A stretch of DNA of 64,000 nucleotides, from contig QFQU01000007.1 in the NCBI GenBank assembly GCA_003248965.1, positions 62,001 through 126,000 of the forward strand. Direction: 5' to 3'. A program made the position numbers and the translations under genes. This DNA comes from Brevundimonas sp. Lineage in GTDB: Bacteria > Pseudomonadota > Alphaproteobacteria > Caulobacterales > Caulobacteraceae. Shown here piece after piece: positions 44,040 to 51,775 of the stretch. Numbering within the stretch: the first letter of the stretch is position 1; each line of letters opens with the position of its first letter. A model generated the notes under the pieces. That model made no database searches, was not told where the DNA came from, and saw only the letters and a program-made list of their open reading frames with translations.

Positions 44040-45041
44040 TCAGGCCCCCAGCAACCGTGCGGCCTGAGGCGCAAAATAGGTCAGGACGCCTGCGCATCCG
44101 GCGCGCTTGAACCCGTGCAGGGTCTCCAGAATGGCGCGGTCCTGGTCCAGCCAGCCATTGGCGATGGAGGCTTGCATCATCGCGTATTCGCCCGACACCT
44201 GATAGGCGAAGGTCGGCACACGGAAGGTTTCCGAAACCCGCCGCACGATGTCCAGATAGGGCATGCCCGGCTTGACCATGACGGCGTCGGCGCCTTCCGA
44301 CAGGTCCATGGCCACCTCTTTCAGCGCCTCGTCGGAGTTGGCGTAGTCCATCTGATAGGTCTTCTTGTCGCCCCGCAGCATGGTCGAGGAGCCGACGGCG
44401 TCGCGATACGGGCCGTAGAAGGCCGAGGCGAACTTGGCCGCATAGGACAGGATCAGCGTGTCCTGAAATCCGTTGGCCTCCAGCGCCTCGCGCACCGCCT
44501 GAATACGCCCGTCCATCATGTCGGAGGGCGCCACGACGTCGGCCCCGGCATGGGCGTGGATGAAGGCCTGTTCGGCCAGCCGCTCCAGCGAGGCGTCGTT
44601 GACGACCCGTTCGCCCTCCATCACCCCGTCGTGGCCGTGGTCGGTGTAGCAGTCCAGCGCCACGTCGGTCATGACGCCGATCTCGGGCGCGGCGTCCTTG
44701 ATGGCCCGGATCGCCTCGGGGATCAGGCCGTCCGGGTCGGTCGCCCCCGTGCCGACCGCATCCTTGATCGCGCCGTCGACATTGGGGAACAGGGCGATCA
44801 TCGGAATGCCCAGGTTCCGGGCCTCGACGGCCGCCGCCGCTGCGGCCTTGGGCGACAGGCGGAACACGCCAGGCATGGAGGCGACGGGGACGCGATCCTC
44901 GGCCCCGTCATGCACGATCAGCGGCCAGATCAGATCGGCCGGCGTCAGGGTCGTTTCGGCGACCAGGCGGCGCACCCACGGGCTGGCGCGCAGGCGGCGC
45001 GGCCGGGCGAGCGGGAAGGGGGCGGGCTGATACGGAAGCAT
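44040..45041 (-). CDS. hemB: Delta-aminolevulinic acid dehydratase (porphobilinogen synthase)
   Basis: HemB condenses two aminolevulinate molecules to porphobilinogen. The 333-residue TIM barrel shows LTPADLIWPLIVHDG near residue 32-46, DVALDCYTDHGHDGV, the two active-site lysines in ILSYAAKFASAFYGPYRDA and DAVMVKPGMPYLDIV, and GDKKTYQMDY. The metal-site sequence is DVALDCYTDHGHDG, with only the one cysteine, which suggests a magnesium-dependent rather than a three-cysteine zinc enzyme. AAGG precedes ATG 45,041. The next haem gene, hemA, is divergent 1.1 kb away. Confidence 0.96.
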   Translation of the reverse strand: MLPYQPAPFPLARPRRLRASPWVRRLVAETTLTPADLIWPLIVHDGAEDRVPVASMPGVFRLSPKAAAAAAVEARNLGIPMIALFPNVDGAIKDAVGTGATDPDGLIPEAIRAIKDAAPEIGVMTDVALDCYTDHGHDGVMEGERVVNDASLERLAEQAFIHAHAGADVVAPSDMMDGRIQAVREALEANGFQDTLILSYAAKFASAFYGPYRDAVGSSTMLRGDKKTYQMDYANSDEALKEVAMDLSEGADAVMVKPGMPYLDIVRRVSETFRVPTFAYQVSGEYAMMQASIANGWLDQDRAILETLHGFKRAGCAGVLTYFAPQAARLLGA

Positions 45042-45192
45042 GGCGTGACCTTGGGAAATCTGGCGTGGGACTAGCGCCGCAGGCCGGACGGCGCAAATCG
45101 CGAGATGCGTCGGATCGTTTCGGTCGTGATCAACGCTTGCGCGACGCCATGAAATGCGGACCTATCACCGCCGAATTCAAGGGAGAGGCGAA

Positions 45193-46002
45193 ATGATCGG
45201 ACGTTTGGCGGCGGGTGCGGCGGTTCTGGCCCTGATGGCGGGGCTGTCGGGCTGTATCATAATCTCGTCGGAGGGCGGTTCGCGCACCGTGGTCGCCTCA
45301 GCCGGGGCCGACGGCGCCATGGGCGTTCCGTCCTACGCCGGCCTCTACGCCGACGCTGTGGCCGATCCGAAACGTCCGGCCGAGGAGGTCGCGCGCGACC
45401 CCTTGCGTCATCCTGCCCAGATTCTGGCCTTCGCCCAGGTCGCGCCGGGCGACAAGGTCGCCGACATCCGGCCGGGCGCAGGGTATTTCACCCGCCTGTT
45501 CTCCGATGTGGTCGGACCGAACGGCCGCGTCTACGCCTTCGTGCCGAACCGGACCATGGCGCGTGAGAACCCGACCGCTGATCTCCTGGTCGCCGCCTAT
45601 CCCAACGTCAAGCGGGTCAACGGCCTTCTGGACGCCATGACCTATCCCGAGCCGCTGGACATGGTCTTCATGAGCCAGGAATACCACGACTTCCACATTC
45701 CCGGCTTCGACACCGACGTCGCCAGGATGAATGCGGCGGTCTTCGCGGCCCTGAAGCCGGGCGGCCGCTATGTCGTCATCGACCACCAGGCCGCGCCGGG
45801 GACGGGGATTTCCGCCGTCCAGACCCTGCACCGGATCGAGGGCGACCATCTGAAGCGCGAGGTGGAGGCCGCTGGATTCGTCTTCGAGGGTGAAAGCGCC
45901 GTTGTCGCCAACCCGGCTGACGACCACAGCCTGAATGTCTTCGACGAGAAGATCCGCGGCCGTACGGACCAGTTCGTCTATCGCTTCCGCAAGCCGGGCT
46001 GA
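45193..46002 (+). CDS. Lipoprotein with methyltransferase-like domain (COG4798 type)
   Basis: A 269-residue protein whose N-terminus is a lipoprotein signal (GAAVLALMAGLSGC, cysteine at about residue 20). The rest follows a class I methyltransferase fold: VAPGDKVADIRPGAGYFTRLFSDVVGPNGRVYAFVP (with ADIRPGAGYF at the SAM loop), LDMVFMSQEYHDFH, and LKPGGRYVVIDHQAAPG. Many COG4798 proteins are secreted and their enzymatic activity is unproven, since SAM is not expected outside the cytoplasm. ATG 45,193 follows GGGAGAGG. Confidence 0.85.
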   Translation: MIGRLAAGAAVLALMAGLSGCIIISSEGGSRTVVASAGADGAMGVPSYAGLYADAVADPKRPAEEVARDPLRHPAQILAFAQVAPGDKVADIRPGAGYFTRLFSDVVGPNGRVYAFVPNRTMARENPTADLLVAAYPNVKRVNGLLDAMTYPEPLDMVFMSQEYHDFHIPGFDTDVARMNAAVFAALKPGGRYVVIDHQAAPGTGISAVQTLHRIEGDHLKREVEAAGFVFEGESAVVANPADDHSLNVFDEKIRGRTDQFVYRFRKPG

Positions 46003-46027
46003 CGACGGCGTCGCTGCAAGTCGTTCT

Positions 46028-46084
46028 GAGAACCGTTATCAATTAAGGGTTTGGGCGTTTTGTCCACGTCGCGGACATGGACAA
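46028..46084 (+). promoter_or_regulatory. Candidate regulatory sites upstream of hemA
   Basis: GAGAACCGTTATCA (46,028-46,041) resembles a degenerate iron-responsive Fur box. TTGTCCA (46,060-46,066) and TGGACAA (46,078-46,084) form a perfect 7-bp inverted repeat with an 11-base spacer, about 50 bases before the hemA start. Haem synthesis genes are commonly iron- or oxygen-controlled, but no FNR-type TTGAT-N4-ATCAA site is present. By eye only. Confidence 0.35.
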
Positions 46085-46135
46085 GGCGTTCCGTCCGGCG
46101 CAAACAATCCCGCATAAATCGCCATAAGCGAAAGA

Positions 46136-47294
46136 ATGCGTCTCTTGTTCGACTATAAGGCCGCCTTTCAAAACTCGGTGGAACAGGTCCGCAGCGAAGG
46201 GCGATATCGCGTCTTCGCCGACCTGAAACGCGTGCGCGGCCAATTCCCGCAGGCGCTGCGCCGCCGCGCGGACGGGTCCGAGCAGGACGTCGTGATCTGG
46301 TGTTCCAACGACTATCTCGGCATGGGCCAGCACCCGGTCGTGGTCTCGGCCATGCAGGAAGAGATCGAGCGCACGGGCGCCGGCGCCGGCGGCACGCGCA
46401 ATATCTCGGGCACCACCCGCTCGGCCGTGGACCTGGAGGCCGAACTGGCCGCCTGGCATGGCAAGGAAGCCGCCCTTCTGTTCACCTCGGGCTATGTCGG
46501 CAACGAGGCGACCCTGTCGACCCTGCAGAAGATCCTGCCGGGCCTGATCATCTTCTCGGACGCCCTGAACCATGCCTCGATGATCGAGGGCATCCGTCAC
46601 GGCGGCGGCGAACGCCACATCTTCCGTCACAACGATCTGGCGCATCTTGAGGCCCTGCTGGCCGCGGCGCCCGCCGACGCGCCCAAGCTGATCGCCTTCG
46701 AGAGCGTCTATTCGATGGACGGCGACATCGCCGATCTGGCCGGCACCATCGCCCTGGCCAAGAAGTACGGCGCGATGACCTATCTGGACGAGGTTCACGC
46801 CGTAGGCCTGTACGGCGAAACCGGCGCCGGCGTCGCCGAACGCGACGGCGTCCTGGATCAGATCGACATCGTCGAATGCACCCTGGGCAAGGCCATCGGC
46901 GTCATGGGCGGCTATATCGCCGCCGACGCCGTGATCGTGGATGCGGTGCGCAGCTGGGCCTCGGGCTTCATCTTCACCACCAGCCTGCCGCCCGCCCTGA
47001 CCGCCGGCGCCCTGGCCTCGGTCGGCCGGCCTGCCGGTCATGCCGTCCGAAAGCCATATCGTCCCGGTCCTGGTCGGCGATCCGATCCACTGCAAGATGA
47101 TCTCGGACATGCTGCTGGAAGATTTCGGCGTCTATGTGCAGCCCATCAACTATCCGACCGTGCCGAAGGGGACCGAGCGGCTGCGCTTCACCCCGTCGCC
47201 CAACCACACGGATGCGATGATGGATCACCTGGTCCAGGCGATGGACACATTGTTCTCCCACTGCAACGTGGCGCGCCGGCCCGTCGCCGCATGA
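46136..47294 (+). pseudogene. hemA: 5-aminolevulinate synthase with internal deletion and frameshift
   Basis: HemA makes aminolevulinate from glycine and succinyl-CoA, first step of haem synthesis in alphaproteobacteria. Codons 1-296 (46,136-47,023) match the enzyme in order: NDYLGMGQHP, GTRNISGTT, HASMIEGIRHG, DEVHAVGLYG, and the PLP lysine in CTLGKAIGVMGG (about residue 252). After TSLPPALTAGALASV the frame shifts: homology resumes at 47,025 in the +1 frame (AGLPVMPSESHIVPV...) and runs to TGA 47,294. About 25 codons that normally join these two parts are missing. The original frame instead continues, out of family, to 47,476. Confidence 0.9.
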
Positions 47295-47476
47295 CGACCG
47301 GCGGCGACCTCGGCGAAGTCATCGTCGAGTTCGTCCGCAACGGCCCCTACGTCAAATGCTCGGCCATCCACGTCGCCACCGGCCGCGAGGTCAGCGCCAT
47401 GGGCCCGGCGAACGAACCCAAGGCCGTGGAGCGGGTGGCGATCGCCAAGCTGAGGCGGGCTCTGGGCAAAGGCTAA
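47291..47476 (+). CDS. Small DUF6898-like protein
   Basis: A 61-residue protein starting MTTGGDLGEVIVEFVRNGPY, with the pattern VEF-x-NGPYVKCSAIHVATGREVSAMGP (partly quoted: VKCSAIHVATGREV) and a basic C-terminal helix KAVERVAIAKLRRALGKG. It resembles short alphaproteobacterial proteins of the DUF6898 type that sit beside hemA. Its ATG overlaps the TGA of the shifted hemA frame (ATGA). Because of the hemA frameshift it is also in frame with the 5' part of hemA, so an automatic annotation could fuse the two. Function unknown. Confidence 0.7.
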   Translation: MTTGGDLGEVIVEFVRNGPYVKCSAIHVATGREVSAMGPANEPKAVERVAIAKLRRALGKG

Positions 47477-47493
47477 CCACAAGATGTTGTGGT
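47476..47493 (+). repeat. Perfect inverted repeat before glyA
   Basis: ACCACAA-GATG-TTGTGGT lies right after the TAA of the small gene, 53 bases before glyA. The 7-bp stem has no T-run behind it, so it is not a standard terminator; it may be a weak pause, an RNA-stability hairpin or an operator. Confidence 0.4.
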
Positions 47494-47545
47494 CCGGCGC
47501 GTCGGGGACTAGATAGGCCAGCTTCTGATTTGCGGGGATTTCAGC

Positions 47546-48829
47546 GTGACGGCCTTCACCCACGACGCCTATTTCACCAAGACGCTCGCCGACGCCGATC
47601 CGGACGTCTTCAAGGGCATCCAGGGCGAACTGGGCCGTCAGCGCGAACAGATCGAACTGATCGCGTCCGAGAACATCGTCTCCCAGGCGGTGCTGGACGC
47701 GCAGGGCTCGGTCCTGACCAACAAATACGCCGAAGGCTATCCCGGCCGTCGCTATTATGGCGGCTGCGAGTTCGTCGACATCACCGAGGATCTGGCGCGC
47801 GAGCGGGCCAAGACGCTGTTCGGGGCGGCCTTCGCCAACGTCCAGCCCCACTCGGGCGCCCAGGCCAACCAAGCGGTCTTCTTCACCCTGCTTCAGCCCG
47901 GCGACACCTTCCTGGGCATGGACCTGGCCTGCGGCGGGCACCTGACGCACGGCTCGCCGGCCAACCAGTCGGGCAAGTGGTTCCGCCCCGTGACCTACAA
48001 GGTGCGCGAAGACACCCATCTGATCGACTATGACCACGTCGCGGAAATGGCCGAGCGTGAGAAGCCCAAGCTGATCCTGGCAGGCGCCAGCGCCTATTCG
48101 CGCCACATCGACTTCAAGCGCTTCCGGGAGATCGCCGACAGCGTGGGCGCCTATCTGATGGTGGACATGGCCCACTACGCCGGCCTGATCGCCGGCGGCG
48201 TCTATCCCGACCCGATCCCGTACGCCCACGTCGTCACGACCACGACGCACAAGACGCTGCGCGGCCCGCGTGGCGGCATGATCCTGTCCAACGACGTGGA
48301 CCTGGGCAAGAAGATCAACTCGGCGGTCTTCCCAGGCCTGCAGGGCGGCCCGCTGGAACACGTCATCGCCGGCAAGGCCGTGGCCTTCGGCGAGGCGCTG
48401 AAGCCCGAGTTCAAACTGTACGCCCAACAGGTCGTCAAGAACGCCCAGGCCCTGGCCGCCGTGCTGGTCGAACGCGGTCTGGCCATCGTCTCGGGCGGCA
48501 CCGACAGCCACCTGATGCTGGTCGATCTGCGACCCAAGGGCGTGACCGGCAAGGCGACCGAGCATGAGCTCGAAAAGGCGCTGATGACCTGCAACAAGAA
48601 CGGCGTGCCGTTCGACACCGCCCCCTTCACCGTCACCTCCGGCGTCCGCTTGGGCACGCCGGCCGGCACCACGCGCGGCTTCGGCGAGGACGAGTTCAAA
48701 CAGATCGGTCACTGGATCGCCGACGTCGTCTCGTCGATGAACGGCGGCGACGAAGCCGATCCGGCTGTGGTCGCAGGCGTCGCGGCCCAGGTCCGCGAGT
48801 TGACGCACCGCTTCCCGATCTACGGATAA
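47546..48829 (+). CDS. glyA: Serine hydroxymethyltransferase
   Basis: GlyA interconverts serine and glycine and charges tetrahydrofolate with a one-carbon unit. 427 residues: IELIASENIVSQAVL, NKYAEGYPGRRYYGG, HSGAQAN, and the PLP lysine in TTTTHKTLRGPRGG at about residue 236. GTG start at 47,546 with GGGGA upstream. It is followed seven bases later by nrdR. Glycine from this enzyme is a substrate of HemA next door. Confidence 0.97.
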   Translation: MTAFTHDAYFTKTLADADPDVFKGIQGELGRQREQIELIASENIVSQAVLDAQGSVLTNKYAEGYPGRRYYGGCEFVDITEDLARERAKTLFGAAFANVQPHSGAQANQAVFFTLLQPGDTFLGMDLACGGHLTHGSPANQSGKWFRPVTYKVREDTHLIDYDHVAEMAEREKPKLILAGASAYSRHIDFKRFREIADSVGAYLMVDMAHYAGLIAGGVYPDPIPYAHVVTTTTHKTLRGPRGGMILSNDVDLGKKINSAVFPGLQGGPLEHVIAGKAVAFGEALKPEFKLYAQQVVKNAQALAAVLVERGLAIVSGGTDSHLMLVDLRPKGVTGKATEHELEKALMTCNKNGVPFDTAPFTVTSGVRLGTPAGTTRGFGEDEFKQIGHWIADVVSSMNGGDEADPAVVAGVAAQVRELTHRFPIYG

Positions 48830-48836
48830 CCGCCTG

Positions 48837-49307
48837 ATGAAGTGCCCTTTTTGCGGTCATCAGGACACCCAGGTGAAGGACAGCCGGCCGTCGGACGACG
48901 GCTCGGCCATTCGACGCCGCCGGTCCTGCCCCAACTGCAACGGGCGCTTCACCACCTTCGAGCGCGTCCAACTGCGCGAACTGGTCATCCTGAAGCGCAA
49001 TGGACGGCGCACGCCCTTCGATCGCGACAAGCTGGAACGCTCGCTGGGCGTGGCGCTGCGCAAACGCCCGGTTCAGGCCGATCAGGTCGAGCAGATGGTC
49101 AACCGGATCGTCCGCCAGCTGGAGAGCCTGGGCGAGACGGAAATCCCGTCCAGCACGGTTGGCGACTTCATCATGAAGGCGCTGAAGGGCGTGGATGAGG
49201 TGGCCTATGTCCGCTACGCCTCGGTCTACAAAGACTTCCGCCACACCGGCGACTTTGCCAAATTCCTGGGCGATGAAGGGCTGGACGAGCCGACCGGCAA
49301 GGTCTGA
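48837..49307 (+). CDS. nrdR: Transcriptional repressor NrdR
   Basis: NrdR represses ribonucleotide reductase genes in response to ATP/dATP. 156 residues: an N-terminal zinc ribbon formed by CPFCGH (3-8) and CPNCNG (31-36), followed by an ATP-cone domain (about 49-139; ILKRNGRRTPFDRDKLERSL). It heads the riboflavin/nusB cluster as in many alphaproteobacteria. Its TGA shares a base with the ribD start. Confidence 0.97.
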   Translation: MKCPFCGHQDTQVKDSRPSDDGSAIRRRRSCPNCNGRFTTFERVQLRELVILKRNGRRTPFDRDKLERSLGVALRKRPVQADQVEQMVNRIVRQLESLGETEIPSSTVGDFIMKALKGVDEVAYVRYASVYKDFRHTGDFAKFLGDEGLDEPTGKV

Positions 49308-49930
49308 TGCGGGTCACGTTGAAACTGGCGACATCCCTGGACGGGCGCATCGCCACGGCCTCGGGCGAAAGCCGGTGGATCACTGGAGAGGTCGCCCGAC
49401 TTGAGGGGCACCGCCTGCGCGCCGCCCACGACGCCATCCTGGTCGGCGTCGAAACCGTGCTGCACGACGACCCGGAACTGACCGCCCGCCTGCCGGGCCG
49501 CCAGGTCGATCAGCCATTGCGCGTCGTGCTGGACAGCCGCCTGCGCACGCCGCCGTCGGCCAGGGTGGCGACCGGCGCCTCGGCCCTGATCCTGACGACG
49601 TCCGAGCCCCGATCGCTGGGCGCCGCCCGTGTCGTCCGGGTCGAATCCGAGAACGGCCGCCCCGCCGTCTCCGCCGTATTGAAGGGGCTGACGGCTGCCG
49701 GGGTCGGATCCCTGCTGATCGAGGGCGGGGGGCAGGTCGCGGCCGCCTTCCTGCGCGCTGGGGCGGTGGACCGGCTGGAGTGGTTCCGCGCGCCCATCCT
49801 GCTGGGCGGGGAGGGGCGGCCCTGCGTGGCGGCTCTGGCCCTTGCAAACCTCGCCGACGCCCCCACTTTCCGTCGCCTGGAGGTCCGGCCTGTCGGGGAC
49901 GATCTGTGGGAACGCTACGCCCGCGCCTGA
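49307..49930 (+). CDS. ribD: RibD C-terminal reductase domain protein (deaminase domain absent)
   Basis: The 207-residue protein corresponds only to the reductase half of RibD, which reduces 5-amino-6-ribosylaminouracil 5'-phosphate with NADPH. Visible are VTLKLATSLDGRIATASGESRWI at the N-terminus (in part LATSLDGRIATASGESRWIT, 8-27), HDAILVGVETVLHDDPELTAR, LRVVLDSRLRTP and LIEGGGQVAAAFLRAGAVD. The zinc-dependent deaminase domain (HAE and PCxxxGRTPPC motifs) that normally occupies the first 145 residues is missing, and the ATG overlaps the nrdR stop, so it is not merely a start misplacement. Confidence 0.9.
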   Translation: MRVTLKLATSLDGRIATASGESRWITGEVARLEGHRLRAAHDAILVGVETVLHDDPELTARLPGRQVDQPLRVVLDSRLRTPPSARVATGASALILTTSEPRSLGAARVVRVESENGRPAVSAVLKGLTAAGVGSLLIEGGGQVAAAFLRAGAVDRLEWFRAPILLGGEGRPCVAALALANLADAPTFRRLEVRPVGDDLWERYARA

Positions 49931-50048
49931 CGGATTTCGGACTATTCGGACACTCTGGACTCCGTTTTTTGAGTCCAGGTCGGACATTTCGGACAGTCTG
50001 GACTCTTCGGACTGTATTTTTCGGGTCCGAAGGGAGACCAGTCTTTCC
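49931..50048 (+). promoter_or_regulatory. Repeat-rich ribE leader with alternative hairpins
   Basis: CTGGACTC occurs at 49,955-49,962 and 49,998-50,005; its complement GAGTCCAG lies between them at 49,971-49,978 and can pair perfectly with either. CTTCGGAC (50,005-50,012) pairs with GTCCGAAG (50,025-50,032), the latter touching the GGGAGA ribosome binding site of ribE. ACAGTC (49,993-49,998) can also pair with GACTGT (50,010-50,015). Hexamers of TCGGAC recur five times. The design is that of a switch between exclusive structures, though repetitive drift is possible. It is not an FMN riboswitch by sequence. Confidence 0.5.
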
Positions 50049-50639
50049 ATGTTCACCGGCATCGTCACAGACATCGGCCGCGTCCGCGACGTTCGGGCTA
50101 CCGAACGCGACCGCCGCTATGAGATCGAGACTGCCTGGGACACCGCCGGCATCGACCTGGGCGCCTCCATCAGCCACGCGGGCTGCTGCCTGACGGTGAC
50201 GGAGAAGGGCGACGGCTGGTTCGCGGTCGAGGTGTCGAACGAGACCCTGTCCAAAACGACCCTGGGCGCCTGGAGCGCCGGCGACGGCGTCAATCTGGAA
50301 CGCGCGGCCCGGCTGGGCGATGAGATGGGCGGCCATGTCGTTTCGGGCCATGTCGACGGGCTGGGGCGCATCGTCTCCATCACGCCCGAAGGCGGATCGC
50401 ACCGGATCGCGGTCGAGGCGCCGGCCCCGCTGCATCGCTATATCGCCGCCAAGGGTTCGATCACCGTCGATGGCGTATCCCTGACCGTGAATGCAGTCGA
50501 GGGGCAGGTCTTCTGGCTGAACATCATCCCCCACACCTGGCAGGTGACGACGCTGGGCGGGCTGAAAGTCGGCGATCCGGTCAATCTGGAGATCGACATG
50601 CTGGCGCGTTACCTCGCGCGGTGGCAGGAGACAGCATGA
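50049..50639 (+). CDS. ribE: Riboflavin synthase, alpha subunit
   Basis: RibE dismutates two lumazine molecules to riboflavin plus a pyrimidine. 196 residues built of two homologous lumazine-binding barrels, the first MFTGIVTDIGRVRDV..., the second from MGGHVVSGHVDGLGRIVSI (about 94-112). Substrate loops SISHAGCCLTVTE and KGSITVDGVSLTVN are duplicated equivalents. ATG 50,049 follows GGGAGA by 11 bases. Coupled with ribB by ATGA. Confidence 0.95.
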   Translation: MFTGIVTDIGRVRDVRATERDRRYEIETAWDTAGIDLGASISHAGCCLTVTEKGDGWFAVEVSNETLSKTTLGAWSAGDGVNLERAARLGDEMGGHVVSGHVDGLGRIVSITPEGGSHRIAVEAPAPLHRYIAAKGSITVDGVSLTVNAVEGQVFWLNIIPHTWQVTTLGGLKVGDPVNLEIDMLARYLARWQETA

Positions 50640-51775
50640 TGCAAGCCTTGGCCGCCAATATGAACGATAGCCCGATCAGTCCCATCGAGGACATTTTGGA
50701 AGACGCCCGCAACGGTCGTCCCTACATCCTGGTGGACGCCGAGGATCGCGAGAACGAGGGGGACCTCATCATCCCCGCCCAGTTCGCCACCCCGGACCAG
50801 ATCAACTTCATGATCCGCCAGGCGCGCGGCCTGGTCTGCCTGGCCCTGACGGCCGAACGGGCGCAGCAGTTGCGCCTGCCGCCGATGGCCGCCGACAATC
50901 GCGAGAGCATGAAGACCGCCTTCACCGTCTCCATCGAGGCGAAGGACGGCGTCACCACCGGCATCTCCGCCGCCGACCGTTCGCGCACCATCCAGGTCGC
51001 GACCGATGCGTCCAAGGGGATGGACGACATCGTCTCGCCCGGACACATCTTCCCCCTGGTCGCGCGCGACGGCGGGGTCCTGGTTCGCGCCGGCCACACC
51101 GAGGCGGCCGTGGACATCAGCCGCATGGCCGGCCTGACGCCCGCCGGGGTGATCTGCGAGATCATCAAGGACGACGGCGAGATGGCGCGGATGCCCAATC
51201 TTGTCGCCTTCGCCCAACTTCATGGTCTCAAGATCGGCACCATCGCCGACCTGATCGCCTATCGCCGCCGCACCGAACGCTTCGTCGAGCGGATCATGGA
51301 CACCCCGTTCGAGAGCGTCCACGGCGGCCCGTTCCGCCTGATGCTGTACAAGAACACCATCGAGGGCGCGGAACACGTCGCCCTGGTCAAGGGCCGCATC
51401 GATCCGGCCAAACCGACCCTGGTGCGGATGCATCAGGTGGACTTCGCTTGCGATCTGCTTGGCCACGTCGAGGCGCGCCAGGACTATGTGCCCACCGCCC
51501 TGAAGCAGATCACCGACCATGACGGGCCGGGCGTAGTCGTCTTCCTGCGCGATCCGTCCCTGAACTCGCTGGCCGAGCGGCTGTCGGGCGCGGATCGGCC
51601 GGCGGCGGTGGATCGATCGCTGCGCGCCTATGGCGTCGGGGCGCAGATCCTGCTGGACCTGGGCGTCAGGGACATGATCGTGATGAGTTCGACGCGGCCC
51701 GAGCCGACGGCGCTGGAAGGCTATGGCCTGCGTATTGTCGGCTGGCGCGACATGGATGGAGAAACCAAGGCGTGA
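50636..51775 (+). CDS. ribB: 3,4-dihydroxy-2-butanone 4-phosphate synthase with degenerate GTP cyclohydrolase II domain
   Basis: A 379-residue protein. The N-terminal 210 residues are an intact DHBP synthase: VDAEDRENEGDLIIPAQ (acidic metal site near residue 37), RQARGLVCLAL, DGVTTGISAADRSRTI, SPGHIFPLVARDGGVLVRAGHTEAAVD and AELHGLKI-type sequence. The C-terminal half has a GTP cyclohydrolase II fold (MDTPFESVHGGPFRLMLYKN) but lacks the zinc-binding CxxG...CDCG cysteines, so the GTP-opening step is not expected. CAGGAG precedes ATG 50,636. Frequent in alphaproteobacteria. Confidence 0.94.
   Translation: MMQALAANMNDSPISPIEDILEDARNGRPYILVDAEDRENEGDLIIPAQFATPDQINFMIRQARGLVCLALTAERAQQLRLPPMAADNRESMKTAFTVSIEAKDGVTTGISAADRSRTIQVATDASKGMDDIVSPGHIFPLVARDGGVLVRAGHTEAAVDISRMAGLTPAGVICEIIKDDGEMARMPNLVAFAQLHGLKIGTIADLIAYRRRTERFVERIMDTPFESVHGGPFRLMLYKNTIEGAEHVALVKGRIDPAKPTLVRMHQVDFACDLLGHVEARQDYVPTALKQITDHDGPGVVVFLRDPSLNSLAERLSGADRPAAVDRSLRAYGVGAQILLDLGVRDMIVMSSTRPEPTALEGYGLRIVGWRDMDGETKA

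Noticed and set aside
46136..47476. A natural fusion of HemA with the small downstream protein
   Set aside because: The joining part has no similarity to HemA, while the correct HemA C-terminus is present in another frame, so the fused frame is a result of the frameshift.
49931..50048. FMN riboswitch before ribE
   Set aside because: The conserved RFN boxes (AGGGTGCTT..., ACCGGCGGT) are not present; the hairpins differ.
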